From Cognaticolwellia aestuarii (lineage in GTDB: Bacteria; Pseudomonadota; Gammaproteobacteria; Enterobacterales; Alteromonadaceae), in the NCBI RefSeq assembly GCF_002000025.1, contig NZ_MUZV01000001.1, positions 1 through 64,000 of the forward strand: DNA of 64,000 nucleotides, written 5' to 3'. Positions 1 to 8,979 of this stretch are shown one piece after another (position 1 is the stretch's first letter; every line of letters begins with the position of its first letter). The position numbers and the translations under genes were made by a program. The notes under the pieces were generated by a model, which searched no databases, was not told the DNA's origin, and was given only the letters and a program-made list of their open reading frames with translations.

Positions 1-23
1 CGCCTCTTCGACTTGTCCCGAAG

Positions 24-62
24 AAGTGGAGCGCATTTTAGAGATTTATCGCCCCGCGTCAA
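24..62 (-). promoter_or_regulatory. Stable-RNA (rRNA-type) promoter reading off the left edge
   Basis: On the minus strand there is a -35 TTGACG (62-57), a 16 bp spacer and a -10 TAAAAT (40-35), followed at once by a GC-rich GCGC discriminator. The initial transcript can fold into a hairpin (arms CTTCTTCG and CGAAGAGG). GC-rich discriminators are typical of stringently controlled rRNA promoters. In E. coli trmA lies next to murI-rrnB in the same divergent orientation, which fits an rrn operon left of the window. The rRNA itself is not in view. Confidence 0.65.
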
Positions 63-438
63 CCGCTAATTGCAATTAAATTGATAAAAGTGGTTCGTTT
101 GCTTTTTTATTATACTACTGGTGTTTTTATTGAGCTAAAGGGGAGTAAAATACACTCAGGACATAGTGCATGATAGTCAAATGCTATGTTATTTATTGTC
201 CATGTATTCTGCTATTTAATATTTACTGGTTATTATAAGGACTTAATAACGTCATTAAAGTTATATAAATGAGCACTATAGTCTCGGTTACACGACAAAA
301 ATGCTTTCGAACTATAGGTAAGGGGTACTTACCTGATTAAATTGAATAAAAATTGCACTTATAGTTGCACATTACTAAAAGGTGGGTAACATAGAATTGC
401 AATTTAAGTTTTTATAAAATAATAATTAGGTATCCATT
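63..438. other. Non-coding upstream region
   Basis: AT-rich stretch between the leftward rRNA-type promoter and the RRM gene. No credible ORF was seen. A short perfect hairpin (GGTAAG 317-322, loop GGGTA, CTTACC 328-333) lies about 105 bases upstream of the RRM start codon and may sit in its leader. No T-run follows, so it is not called a terminator. Confidence 0.4.
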
Positions 439-885
439 ATGAAGTCTCCTCAAGCATTAACGCTAATTGTTGCGTTAGTATTCTCTGTTGCTATCTATTT
501 TTTAGCTAGCAGTAATGTATTCGAGCTAACAAGTATGAGCGTTGCAGTTGTCGCTTTTGTTTGTGCATTTATCGCGCCGCTAGTTGGAAAGGCCGAGTCA
601 AATGTAGAAGAAGCCGATGCAAGTATTACCACTCTCTATGTTGGCAACTTGCCATATAGAGCTAACGAAGCCGCTGTTAGAGAACTTTTTTCCGAATATG
701 GTCAAGTTCAATCGGTAAGATTAATGAAAGATAAACATACAGGGAAAAGACGCGGATTTGGTTTTGTTGAAATATCATCAGCAGATGCCGACAAAGCTGT
801 TTCATCATTAAATGATAGTGAGTTCCAGCAAAGAACACTTAAAGTTCGTGAAGCAAAAGAACGACCAGAGCAAGCTGCTGAATAA
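439..885 (+). CDS. Membrane-anchored RRM RNA-binding protein
   Basis: 148 residues. Two hydrophobic segments (about 7-24 and 34-50) are followed by one RNA recognition motif with both signatures intact: RNP2 LYVGNL (66-71) and RNP1 RGFGFVEI (105-112). The family binds single-stranded RNA. Free bacterial RRM proteins are usually short soluble proteins, so the N-terminal membrane pair would place RNA binding at the inner-membrane surface. The charged tail after about residue 135 is Glu/Lys/Arg-rich. The gene is monocistronic, with a terminator just downstream. The RNA target and function are unknown; a cold-related role is only a guess. Confidence 0.85.
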   Translation: MKSPQALTLIVALVFSVAIYFLASSNVFELTSMSVAVVAFVCAFIAPLVGKAESNVEEADASITTLYVGNLPYRANEAAVRELFSEYGQVQSVRLMKDKHTGKRRGFGFVEISSADADKAVSSLNDSEFQQRTLKVREAKERPEQAAE

Positions 886-911
886 AGTCAGAGCAAATTG
901 TTCATGAGCAT

Positions 912-937
912 AAGCCCACTTTTCTGTGGGCTTTTTA
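912..937 (+). terminator. Rho-independent terminator after the RRM gene
   Basis: An 8 bp perfect stem AAGCCCAC (912-919) / GTGGGCTT (926-933) with a TTTTCT loop is followed by T residues. It starts 27 bases after the RRM stop codon. Confidence 0.85.
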
Positions 938-1164
938 ATATCTAGACATCAAATTAAGCATAACTTTCAAGCGATTATACAGGCACGCTATTTATAGTAA
1001 GCTATATTTAGCGTATTAATCATGGTCATTTTCGACTAAATGCTATGCTTGAAAAACTAATTCTTCTAGAATACAGCTATTAATTACTAGACAAAAATGG
1101 CGCACTCGCTAGAATCCTCGCCTCATAATCTGTTCGTCGTATTCACTATCAACAAGGTATTTCA

Positions 1165-2259
1165 ATGTTTAGCCACATTCACCCCGACAATTATCAATCA
1201 CAACTTGATGAAAAACAGCAAAGTATTACAGCAGATTTTGCTGAGTTTGAATTGCCAGCATTTGAAATATTCACCTCACCAACATTAAATTATCGTCAGC
1301 GCGCTGAATTTAGAGTTTGGCATGAGGGCGATGATCTTTATTACATCATGTTTGATAGTGACACTAAGCAAAAATTCAGAGTTGATGACTTTCCTGTTGC
1401 CAGTGAACTTATTAATCAATTTATGTCTGCATTATTAGCTGATATAAAAGATAAAGAGGTTTTACGTCAACGCCTATTCCAAGTAGATTTTCTTGCGACG
1501 CTAAGTGGAGAGGTGTTAGTCAGCTTGCTTTATCATAAGCAATTAGATGAGCAATGGCTTGAGCAAGCAAAACAATTAAAGGCGCGTTTGTCCGCTATTG
1601 CTCCTGTAGATATTATCGGACGAGCAAGAAAGCAAAAAGTTATCTTAGACAAAGACTATGTCATGGAAACCTTAACTGTTGGTGAAAAACAATTTCATTA
1701 CCAACAAGTTGAAAATAGCTTTACTCAGCCAAACGCCAAAGTAAATGAAAAGATGTTGCATTGGGCACAACAAGCCACTAAAAATATCGGCGGAGATTTA
1801 ATTGAGTTATATTGCGGTAATGGTAATTTTAGTATTGCCTTAGCAGAAAACTTTGACCGCGTATTGGGCACAGAAATATCTAAGTCATCAGTTAAATCAG
1901 CACAAGTTAACATTGCCGCTAATAAACTTGATAATGTTGATATCGTGAGAATGGCCAGTGAAGACTTTAGTCAAGCGATGAATGGCGAGCGAGTATTTCG
2001 TCGTTTAGAAGGTTTTGACCTCACCAGTTATAATTATCAAACCGTACTTGTTGATCCTCCGCGAGCAGGTCTTGATCCTGACAGTGTAGAGCTAGTGAGT
2101 CGTTTTGAACGAATCATCTATATTTCATGTAATCCAGTAACATTACGTGAAAATTTAGCCGAACTGGTTAAAACCCATAAAATAGAGCATTTCGCTCTAT
2201 TTGATCAATTTCCTTATACTCATCATGTTGAAACAGGCGTTATTTTGTCTCGCCTTTAA
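1165..2259 (+). CDS. trmA: tRNA (uracil-5-)-methyltransferase TrmA
   Basis: 364 residues. TrmA makes 5-methyluridine at position 54 (T54) of tRNA using S-adenosylmethionine. The SAM-binding loop [10 protein letters not shown], the DPPRAG motif and YISCNP are visible. Cys322 in YISCNP should be the nucleophile and Glu356 in HHVETG the general base; both lie two residues before the E. coli equivalents (Cys324, Glu358). The start has a good AAGG ribosome site at about 1154. The 3' end overlaps convergent fabR by 20 bp, so the two messages are antisense over that stretch. Neighbours fabR and sthA match E. coli order. Confidence 0.97.
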   Translation: MFSHIHPDNYQSQLDEKQQSITADFAEFELPAFEIFTSPTLNYRQRAEFRVWHEGDDLYYIMFDSDTKQKFRVDDFPVASELINQFMSALLADIKDKEVLRQRLFQVDFLATLSGEVLVSLLYHKQLDEQWLEQAKQLKARLSAIAPVDIIGRARKQKVILDKDYVMETLTVGEKQFHYQQVENSFTQPNAKVNEKMLHWAQQATKNIGGDLIELYCGNGNFSIALAENFDRVLGTEISKSSVKSAQVNIAANKLDNVDIVRMASEDFSQAMNGERVFRRLEGFDLTSYNYQTVLVDPPRAGLDPDSVELVSRFERIIYISCNPVTLRENLAELVKTHKIEHFALFDQFPYTHHVETGVILSRL

Positions 2260-2896
2260 CTTTTTTACTTTTCAATTCGCTACGGTTTTCATTACGAACG
2301 CTAAACTCAAAGGCACCTCGAGCAATAAATCTTAACTGTTTAATTGTTCGTTGTGCTAACTCTGCTAAGTCATTTTTATCACAATCGAGTGCATCAGAGC
2401 CCGCACTGAAAACAATCGTCACGGCGGCATTAGCTTGTAAGTAAGCAACTTCACCATCTAATTTATTTGCTTGCTGTAAATAATCACATAGCTCTAAAGT
2501 AAAATAACGAATCTCTCGGTTCACTGCTGCCCGAAAGGCTGCAGAGGTTCCTGAACGTTCTCGTAACAACAATCGAAATATATTGCCGTTATTTTCAATA
2601 AACTCCATAAAAGTACGAACAGAAATTTGTATAACAGACCCTCCCTTCTCAATTCGTTGTCTTGCTTGCCGCATTAATTGACGCAAAGTCAGCCCAGCTT
2701 CATCGACTAAAGTTAAGCCAAGTTCATCCATGTCTGAAAAGTGTCGATAAAATGAAGTTGGTGCTAATCCTGCTTCTTTTGCAACTTCTCGTAGGCTCAA
2801 GCTAGAAAAACTTCGTTCACTGCTGAGTTGCCCTAAGGCAGCATCAATTAATTGTCGACGCGTTTTTTCTTTCTGTAGTGCTCTAATACCACTCAT
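2240..2896 (-). CDS. fabR: TetR-family fatty-acid repressor FabR
   Basis: 218 residues from the ATG at 2896. The open frame runs further upstream, but E. coli FabR begins MGVRAQQKEKTRR and this protein [14 protein letters not shown], which fixes the start. An N-terminal helix-turn-helix (about 20-50, [18 protein letters not shown]) precedes a ligand-binding domain with the very conserved [19 protein letters not shown] stretch. FabR senses the unsaturated/saturated acyl balance and represses unsaturated fatty acid genes. It is divergent from a desaturase, with a FabR-like operator between them. Confidence 0.95.
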   Translation of the reverse strand: MSGIRALQKEKTRRQLIDAALGQLSSERSFSSLSLREVAKEAGLAPTSFYRHFSDMDELGLTLVDEAGLTLRQLMRQARQRIEKGGSVIQISVRTFMEFIENNGNIFRLLLRERSGTSAAFRAAVNREIRYFTLELCDYLQQANKLDGEVAYLQANAAVTIVFSAGSDALDCDKNDLAELAQRTIKQLRFIARGAFEFSVRNENRSELKSKKVKGETK

Positions 2897-3059
2897 AGCC
2901 GGACACCTAGTCATTACTTTCACTTTATATCGAGTTGATATGATACTGAAAATAGGTAATATTACTAGTAAATTACGCGAATCTAATGACGTTGAATTTT
3001 TTATCGGGGTTAATAAATCAACATTGAATACTTGACTCGACAACGAGTAAAGTTAAAAT

Positions 3060-3077
3060 AGCGTACATGTGTACACC
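3060..3077. promoter_or_regulatory. Putative FabR operator
   Basis: The sequence AGCGTACATGTGTACACC has palindromic core GTACA-tg-TGTAC (3063-3074). It resembles the FabR boxes of E. coli fabA and fabB, which contain GCGTACA-N2-TGTACGC. It lies in the fabR/desaturase divergent region, about 36 bases before the desaturase start. The match is from memory of the family consensus, not a scan. Confidence 0.7.
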
Positions 3078-3090
3078 GAAATTTTCGGTG
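3074..3090. repeat. Perfect 17 bp inverted repeat overlapping the FabR box
   Basis: CACCGAAA (3074-3081), a single T, then TTTCGGTG (3083-3090). It shares four bases with the end of the FabR-like operator and ends 22 bases before the desaturase start. It could be a second operator or a leader hairpin. No T-run follows. Confidence 0.55.
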
Positions 3091-3112
3091 ATTAACTCTA
3101 GATGGAAAATAA

Positions 3113-4231
3113 ATGAAAAAACCACCTATTATCTGGTTAAATGTTTTTGTATTCAGCATTACCTTTTTATTTGCTGCAATCGCAGTACCTTACCGCGCAT
3201 TTACTCATGGCTTTGATGCCGCAGAAATCACTGTAGCAATTATTTGCTTTATCTATTGTGGCATGTCGATCACTGCGGGTTATCATAGACTCTGGTCACA
3301 TAGAACTTATCAAGCACACTGGTCACTACGCCTAATTTACGCTTTAGGTGGTGCATTTGCTTTGCAAAACAGTGCACTGCATTGGTCTTCAGATCACCGT
3401 ATCCACCATAAACATGTCGATAAAAACCATGTAGACCCATACTCCGCAAAAATGGGTTTTTGGCATTCTCATATCGGATGGATGATTAGAGATTTTCAAC
3501 CAGAACGATACAATGATTACGATAACGTTCGCGATCTACAAAAAGATGCAATCGTAGTTTGGCAGCACAAACATTATTTACTGTTAACTATTTTAATGAA
3601 TGTTGGTGTACCTTTATTGTTTGGTTTATGGCATGGCGATGTGATTAGTAGTTTACTGCTTATTGGTTTTTTACGCTTAGTGCTAAGTCACCACACAACA
3701 TTCTTCATCAATTCATTGGCACACATTTGGGGTAAACAGACCTACACCGAAAAAAATACCGCTCGTGATAACGGTTTTTTAGCCTTTTTTACTTTTGGTG
3801 AAGGTTACCATAACTATCACCACATCTTTGAAAACGACTATCGAAATGGTATTCGTTGGTGGCAATTTGATCCCACTAAATGGCTTATCAAGGCCTGTGA
3901 ACCACTCAAGTTAACGTCAAAATTGCGTGTGACACCTGAAGATAAAATAGAAAAAGCGCGCTTATCTATGATTTTACTCCGTAGTAAAGAAAAGATCGCT
4001 GCACACCCTGATGCTGAACAACTATTAGAAAGGCTACAACATGAATACGATGAACTCATTCATAAAATTAATGAGTTTTATGAAGCACGTAAAGCATTAA
4101 TCGCAAGTAAACGTGAGCAACTAATAGCCGACGTGGAAAACTCAGAAGTAATGGCTCAATACCAAGAAATTAAGCGCCGATTAGCTGAGCAACAACGCAG
4201 CTGGCAAAATATGGTAGAAAAACTGGCATAA
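3113..4231 (+). CDS. Membrane acyl-CoA fatty acid desaturase
   Basis: 372 residues. This is an integral-membrane di-iron desaturase that uses O2 and reducing equivalents to insert a double bond, probably delta-9, into saturated acyl chains. The three histidine boxes are complete: HRLWSH (58-63), HRIHH (95-99) and HNYHH (233-237). Four hydrophobic spans fit the family. A C-terminal extension from about residue 280 is charged and predicted helical/coiled-coil, longer than in minimal desaturases. The gene is divergent from fabR behind a FabR-like palindrome, suggesting that FabR controls aerobic desaturation here. The exact regiospecificity cannot be read from sequence. Confidence 0.92.
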   Translation: MKKPPIIWLNVFVFSITFLFAAIAVPYRAFTHGFDAAEITVAIICFIYCGMSITAGYHRLWSHRTYQAHWSLRLIYALGGAFALQNSALHWSSDHRIHHKHVDKNHVDPYSAKMGFWHSHIGWMIRDFQPERYNDYDNVRDLQKDAIVVWQHKHYLLLTILMNVGVPLLFGLWHGDVISSLLLIGFLRLVLSHHTTFFINSLAHIWGKQTYTEKNTARDNGFLAFFTFGEGYHNYHHIFENDYRNGIRWWQFDPTKWLIKACEPLKLTSKLRVTPEDKIEKARLSMILLRSKEKIAAHPDAEQLLERLQHEYDELIHKINEFYEARKALIASKREQLIADVENSEVMAQYQEIKRRLAEQQRSWQNMVEKLA

Positions 4232-4247
4232 AAACAGTTACCTTAGA

Positions 4248-4290
4248 TTTAATTCCTGCTAAAATTTTTAACATTGAAGCAGGAATTAAA
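4248..4290 (+). repeat. 13 bp perfect inverted repeat before sthA
   Basis: TTTAATTCCTGCT (4248-4260) and AGCAGGAATTAAA (4278-4290) are exact complements around a 17-base loop. The 3' arm runs into the AAAGGG ribosome-binding site of sthA (4288-4293), so folding would partly hide it. No T-run follows the stem, so simple termination is less likely than a translational or processing element. The structure lies between the desaturase stop and the sthA start. Confidence 0.75.
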
Positions 4291-4300
4291 GGGTCTACCG

Positions 4301-5743
4301 TTGAATATACAAGCACAAGCTGAAACCAAAAAAGTAAAAAAATCACCTAAAAGCTATGATTTCGACGCTATTATTATAGGCACAGGCCCTGGCGGCGAAG
4401 GCGCTGCGATGAACTTAGCTAAACGCGATAAACGCGTTGCTATCATCGAACGCTATCATAATGTTGGTGGTGGCTGTACTCACTGGGGTACCATCCCATC
4501 AAAAGCGTTACGCCAATCAGTTAGTCGCCTTATCGAGTATAATTCCAACCCGCTATTTAATGCTGGCCAAAATGCCAAACAACTCACCTTTCAAGATATT
4601 TTAAGTCATGCATCTGCTGTTATTCGTAAACAAGTAAATTTACGTAGCGGCTTTTATAATCGCAATCAAGTTGAACATTTTTACGGTGAAGCTTCATTCG
4701 TTGATAGTAATACCATTCAGGTATTACGTACTGACGGCACTATTGATACCATCACAGCCAAACAAGTTGTCATTGCTACTGGCTCTCGTCCTTATCACCC
4801 TGACAATGTTGATTTCTCGCATCCTAGAGTTTATGACTCAGATAGCATTTTATCACTTGAGCACTCGCCACGTCATATTATTATCTATGGTGCAGGGGTT
4901 ATTGGTAGTGAATATGCATCAATTTTTCGCGGACTAAGCGTCAAGGTTGACTTAATTAATACCCGTGATCGTCTCTTATCATTTTTAGATGATGAGATGT
5001 CTGACTCATTAAGCTACCACTTATGGAACAACGGCGTGGTCATTCGTCATGGCGAGCAAATAGAACGAGTAGAAACGAATAAAGATTCTGTGATTGTTCA
5101 TTTAGAGTCAGGCAAAAAAATGCGTGCAGATTGCTTATTATTTGCCAACGGTCGCACAGGTAATACTGCTGACTTAAAATTAGAGAATGCTGGGTTAAAA
5201 GCTGATGGCCGTGGTCAGTTAAAAGTTAACGAAGCCTATCAAACAGAAGTAGAGGGTATTTTTGCTGTCGGTGATGTTATTGGTTACCCAAGCTTGGCTA
5301 GCGCTGCTTTTGATCAAGGACGTATTTGTGCCAGCGCAATGCTAGATGGTGAGGGTAAAACCAAACTTACAGTTGATATTCCAACCGGTATTTACACCAT
5401 TCCCGAGATCAGCTCTGTAGGTAAAACTGAGCAAGAACTTACAGAAGCTAAAATTCCTTACGAGGTTGGACGGGCACAATTTAAGCATTTAGCAAGAGCA
5501 CAAATTTCAAATAACTTAGTTGGCTCATTGAAAATTCTTTTTCATCGAGAAACTAAAGAAATACTAGGTATACATTGCTTTGGAGAGAACGCAGCTGAAA
5601 TTATCCATATTGGTCAAGCAATCATGCAACAAACTAATGGCGGTAATACCATTGAGTACTTTGTGGAAACAACCTTTAATTATCCAACCATGGCAGAGGC
5701 ATTCAGGGTAGCGGCATTAAACGGCTTAAACCGACTTTTCTAA
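4301..5743 (+). CDS. sthA: Soluble pyridine nucleotide transhydrogenase SthA
   Basis: 480 residues from the TTG at 4301. SthA is a cytoplasmic FAD enzyme that exchanges hydride between NADPH and NAD+. The FAD-binding [10 protein letters not shown], the NAD-binding GAGVIG and the family block [16 protein letters not shown] are present. As in true SthA, the second redox cysteine of lipoamide-dehydrogenase-like enzymes is replaced by Thr. The C-terminal dimer domain is complete (ends ALNGLNRLF). The open frame extends to a TTG at 4274, but that codon is in the loop of an inverted repeat without a ribosome site; TTG 4301 has AAAGGG seven bases upstream. It lies 3' of the desaturase, as sthA lies near fabR in E. 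coli. Confidence 0.96.
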   Translation: MNIQAQAETKKVKKSPKSYDFDAIIIGTGPGGEGAAMNLAKRDKRVAIIERYHNVGGGCTHWGTIPSKALRQSVSRLIEYNSNPLFNAGQNAKQLTFQDILSHASAVIRKQVNLRSGFYNRNQVEHFYGEASFVDSNTIQVLRTDGTIDTITAKQVVIATGSRPYHPDNVDFSHPRVYDSDSILSLEHSPRHIIIYGAGVIGSEYASIFRGLSVKVDLINTRDRLLSFLDDEMSDSLSYHLWNNGVVIRHGEQIERVETNKDSVIVHLESGKKMRADCLLFANGRTGNTADLKLENAGLKADGRGQLKVNEAYQTEVEGIFAVGDVIGYPSLASAAFDQGRICASAMLDGEGKTKLTVDIPTGIYTIPEISSVGKTEQELTEAKIPYEVGRAQFKHLARAQISNNLVGSLKILFHRETKEILGIHCFGENAAEIIHIGQAIMQQTNGGNTIEYFVETTFNYPTMAEAFRVAALNGLNRLF

Positions 5744-5758
5744 TCACAATCCAGTATC

Positions 5759-5790
5759 GACAAAGCAGTGATAGCTTTGTCTATGCTTTT
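5759..5790 (+). terminator. Probable terminator after sthA
   Basis: Perfect 8 bp stem GACAAAGC (5759-5766) / GCTTTGTC (5774-5781) with a 7-base loop, followed by a broken T-rich tail (TATGCTTTT). It is weaker than a canonical terminator because of the interrupted T-run. Confidence 0.5.
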
Positions 5791-5822
5791 ATATTTTAAC
5801 TTCACCAAAAGCTGATAATATT

Positions 5823-6314
5823 ATGAAATATGGTTTTCTAGCGGCACTGCTAATTTTTATCTTTCCTAGCCAAGCAGAAGATAGTTATAGTCTTTATTTA
5901 GTTAGACATGCAGAAAAACAAGCAACGAAAGACGATCCTAAACTTAGCCGATGTGGTGAACTTAGAGCTAAACAATTAGCAACCATACTCGAACATGCAG
6001 AAATAAAACATATTTATAGCACGCCGTACCAGCGTACAATAGCTACGGCAACACCTTTATCGCAGCAAAACAGACTAGCCATTAAGCAATACTCACCAGC
6101 AAAATTAGCTCAATTTTCACAAAAATTACTAAAGCAAAAGCAAAATACTTTGGTGGTCGGACACAGTAACACTACACCGCAATTGGCTGCACTACTCAGT
6201 GAAATGGATGTTGCTGAATTAACAGAAAAAGAATATCGTAATTTATATCAAATACAAGTTAGTGACAGTGGTAAAACCTTAACGCTATTTACTCAGCCAC
6301 TAACTTGTCGTTAA
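5823..6314 (+). CDS. Exported histidine phosphatase family protein
   Basis: 163 residues. A signal peptide (about 1-18, cleavage after SQA) is followed by a short histidine-phosphatase fold. LVRHAEK carries the RH motif whose His is phosphorylated, and LVVGHSN carries the second catalytic His near the C-terminus. The size resembles SixA and other minimal phosphoglycerate-mutase-like enzymes, but the export signal points to a periplasmic phosphatase. The substrate is unknown. It starts 79 bases after sthA, beyond a hairpin, and is probably its own unit. Confidence 0.8.
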   Translation: MKYGFLAALLIFIFPSQAEDSYSLYLVRHAEKQATKDDPKLSRCGELRAKQLATILEHAEIKHIYSTPYQRTIATATPLSQQNRLAIKQYSPAKLAQFSQKLLKQKQNTLVVGHSNTTPQLAALLSEMDVAELTEKEYRNLYQIQVSDSGKTLTLFTQPLTCR

Positions 6315-6343
6315 ACACTTTATCAAGTTGTGATTAATAGTGC

Positions 6344-6826
6344 TTACATATCAATATCATTTACTTTATTACCTGGCTTTATTAATTCAATTTCAGTAAT
6401 AGTAAAGGGTGTGCCCCATTGCTGAATGGTCATGACATTTTTTACTTTACCTTTAATTCGAACAATTGCGCCATTTTGGGCAAACTCTATCGGCATATTC
6501 ATTGGAAGTATTTTCTCACCAGAGTCGCTAATGATACCGTAAAAACCACCTTCTATATTTAGAAACTGTACACGACCACGTTGCCAACCACTAAATTTAT
6601 CTTTCACTTGTTTCACTTCTTTTAATTTGTGTTCTTTTAAATCATCAATCGGTGTTGCAACAAGCTTAGTCGCTTCTTGTTCAGTAACTTCACGCTTAGT
6701 TTCTTGCGCCGTAGGTTCATCTACTTTTACTAAATCACTTTCTTCATTATCCTTAGAGCTGCTTCCACAGGCACTCAGCAATAAAGCAATCATCAAGGTA
6801 GATAAAATATGTTTATTTTTCGTCAT
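6344..6826 (-). CDS. Putative lipoprotein with an OB-like C-terminal domain
   Basis: 160 residues from the ATG at 6826; a GGA ribosome site lies about 8 bases upstream, and further in-frame starts exist at 6838 (ATG) and 6841 (TTG). The N-terminus is a lipoprotein signal with lipobox LLLSAC, followed by a Ser/Glu/Lys-rich linker to about residue 80. The C-terminal 75 residues contain a beta-rich block (EGGFYGIISDSGEKILPMNM, then QQWGTPFTITEIELI) that resembles small OB-fold proteins of unknown function. It is convergent with the histidine phosphatase gene. No specific role can be assigned. Confidence 0.7.
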   Translation of the reverse strand: MTKNKHILSTLMIALLLSACGSSSKDNEESDLVKVDEPTAQETKREVTEQEATKLVATPIDDLKEHKLKEVKQVKDKFSGWQRGRVQFLNIEGGFYGIISDSGEKILPMNMPIEFAQNGAIVRIKGKVKNVMTIQQWGTPFTITEIELIKPGNKVNDIDM

Positions 6827-6935
6827 TATAAAGTCCATCAATAATCCATTTATTGTTTAAGCATACCTGATAGCTAAGCGATAAAATAGTCGTTAGATTT
6901 TTGTTCACTGAATCTGAAAGAAAGATTTATTAAAT

Positions 6936-7166
6936 AACCTGAACTCTGGATAAGCAGCACTTGCTCAATCCTCCCTTTTAAGCCACTATTTGCGTTAAAA
7001 CGTCGATAAATAGCGCGTTATTGATAAACTTTTTGCCTTGGAAATGGCATAAAACCAAGCATTGACGGTGTCTATTAGTGATGTTCATCTTGCTATAGCA
7101 TTTACTTTGCCACCTAAGCCTTTGATTCACTTGAATATCAAACACTCATTATCCAGAATTCAGGTT
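6936..7166. mobile_element. MITE-like element with 18 bp terminal inverted repeats
   Basis: Left end AACCTGAACTCTGGATAA (6936-6953) and right end TTATCCAGAATTCAGGTT (7149-7166) are inverted repeats matching at 17 of 18 positions. Both sides are flanked by AAAT (6932-6935 and 7167-7170), a plausible target duplication. The 231 bp element has no ORF, so it would be non-autonomous and need a transposase elsewhere. It occupies most of the 530 bp gap between the lipoprotein gene and the hemE terminator; nothing else is visible in that gap. Confidence 0.7.
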
Positions 7167-7287
7167 AAATACTAAAATAAAAACATGGATTAAGGCTCAG
7201 GAATGAGAACTGTATAGGCTTTTTGTTATAAATAATCTAACGTAGTTTACTCTTACGCCACCAAAAAGATTACATGATATTTCTGCT

Positions 7288-7313
7288 AATAAAAAAGGAG
7301 CCTAAGGCTCCTT
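7288..7313 (-). terminator. Rho-independent terminator of hemE
   Basis: On the minus strand AAGGAGCC (7313-7306), loop TTA, GGCTCCTT (7302-7295), then a T-run (7294-7291) extended by ATT. It lies 60 bases after the hemE stop. Confidence 0.85.
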
Positions 7314-7373
7314 AAATAGTGTCATCATAATCCTCTATGCAAACAGCTGTTCATAAAGCTGATTGCTGAGTAT

Positions 7374-8441
7374 TTATTTATGAAATGGTTTACTTAAACG
7401 ATGTACCGAATCAATAAAATGTCCAGCATGAGCAGGATCCACATCTGGGTGAATACCATGACCTAAGTTAAATACATGGCCTGTTCCACCCTCACCAAAA
7501 CCGGTTAATATTTTTGACACTTCTTGTTCAATACGTGGCAATGGTGCATATAACATAGATGGGTCCATATTACCTTGTAGTGCTACTTTATCACCAACAC
7601 GTGCTTTAGCATTTTCAATATCAATGGTCCAATCAAGACCAACAGCATCACAACCTGTTGCAGCGATATCCTCTAACCACATGCCACCATTTTTAGTGAA
7701 CAAGGTTACTGGTACTTGGCGACCGTCATTATGGCGCGTTAAGCCATCAACAATTTTTGCCATATATTGCAATGAAAATTCTTTATAATCACGTGGCGAC
7801 AAGACACCACCCCAAGTATCAAACACCATCACTGACTGCGCACCCGCTGCAATTTGAGCATTTAAATAGGAAATAACTGAGTCAGCCAATTTGTCTAACA
7901 GTAAATGTAATGTTTGCGGCTCGGCAAACATCATTTTTTTGATCTTAGTGAAAGCTTTTGAACTACCGCCTTCAAGCATATAAGTTGCCAATGTCCATGG
8001 ACTACCTGAGAAACCAATCAACGGAACATCACCGTTCAAGGTTTTCTTAATTGTACGAACAGCGTTCATCACATATTGTAATTCGCCTTCAGGATCTGGA
8101 ATACCTATTTTATCTACATCGGCCTTACAAGTAATTGGACGTTCAAATTTAGGACCTTCACCTGTTTCAAAATAAAGCCCTAACCCCATAGCATCAGGAA
8201 TCGTCAAAATATCACTAAACAAAATGGCAGCGTCAAGCGGAAATCGGCGTAACGGCTGAATAGTAACTTCGCATGCTAAATCAGCATCACGACAAACACT
8301 CATAAAATCGCCAGCACCTTTACGTACTTCACGATACTCAGGTAAATAACGACCCGCTTGGCGCATCATCCAAACAGGAGTGTAATCAACAGGTTGACGC
8401 AATAGCGCACGCAAATAAGTATCGTTCTTTAATTCAGTCAT
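7374..8441 (-). CDS. hemE: Uroporphyrinogen decarboxylase HemE
   Basis: 355 residues from the ATG at 8441, which reproduces the E. coli N-terminus MTELKND and has GGAG upstream; the open frame extends six codons further but without support. HemE removes four acetate carboxyls from uroporphyrinogen III to give coproporphyrinogen III in heme synthesis, in the cytoplasm. The signatures [15 protein letters not shown] (with the substrate-binding Arg pair) and [13 protein letters not shown] are intact, as are FDTWGG and the C-terminal GHGI. It is monocistronic with its own terminator. Confidence 0.97.
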   Translation of the reverse strand: MTELKNDTYLRALLRQPVDYTPVWMMRQAGRYLPEYREVRKGAGDFMSVCRDADLACEVTIQPLRRFPLDAAILFSDILTIPDAMGLGLYFETGEGPKFERPITCKADVDKIGIPDPEGELQYVMNAVRTIKKTLNGDVPLIGFSGSPWTLATYMLEGGSSKAFTKIKKMMFAEPQTLHLLLDKLADSVISYLNAQIAAGAQSVMVFDTWGGVLSPRDYKEFSLQYMAKIVDGLTRHNDGRQVPVTLFTKNGGMWLEDIAATGCDAVGLDWTIDIENAKARVGDKVALQGNMDPSMLYAPLPRIEQEVSKILTGFGEGGTGHVFNLGHGIHPDVDPAHAGHFIDSVHRLSKPFHK

Positions 8442-8944
8442 GAAAGTTCTTCTCCGCAATAATATGCGCGCATTCTAGCACTTCAAATTTTATTGATCTA
8501 TGTTCCAAATCAAATCTCCTCGTACTGATGGCATTGTTAACTATTTTTTTAATCAAAATACTATTTGTTAACCATTAAAAAAAGTCGTTCAATAAATCAG
8601 CAAGCTGATTAAAAAGAGTTTTTATGAAAAATAATTCAATTTTTTTTAAAAAATAATAATGTGCCGATGAGCCATCAATTACGACAATAAAGTCGAAAAA
8701 CTTCACAAGTGGTACACCAGAAAAATATTCTGCTCACTGGTACTCATAACTAACCAATAAGTGCTTACAACTTGATAGATAACACTTTTTCACAATCTAT
8801 TAGCACTCATATATCATTTAGCTTAGTAAAAAACACTCTTTTCTCTTAACTACCTAATTTATAAGTGTAAAATATTCTGACAGTATAAAGTTACGTAAAT
8901 AATTATACGAAAATATTCGTGGAATATATGCTCTATTAAAGTTG
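8442..8944. other. AT-rich intergenic region upstream of hemE
   Basis: About 500 bases with no credible ORF on either strand. It must contain the leftward hemE promoter. The right-hand part (8880-8944) is very AT-rich and could act as an UP element for the promoter at 8945. Nothing else was recognised. Confidence 0.4.
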
Positions 8945-8973
8945 TTGCACAGAGAAAAAGCCTTTGCTATAAA
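8945..8973 (+). promoter_or_regulatory. Strong sigma-70 promoter for a non-coding transcript
   Basis: -35 TTGCAC (8945-8950), an exact 17 bp spacer, and an extended -10 TGC-TATAAA (8968-8973). The following TTGTCCCGCGC is GC-rich like the discriminators of stable-RNA promoters. No protein start codon follows before the terminator at 9061. Confidence 0.65.
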
Positions 8974-8979
8974 TTGTCC

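Noticed and set aside
1097-1288. 63-codon ORF overlapping the trmA start
   Set aside because: Out of frame with trmA, which has a clear ribosome site and full-length homology.
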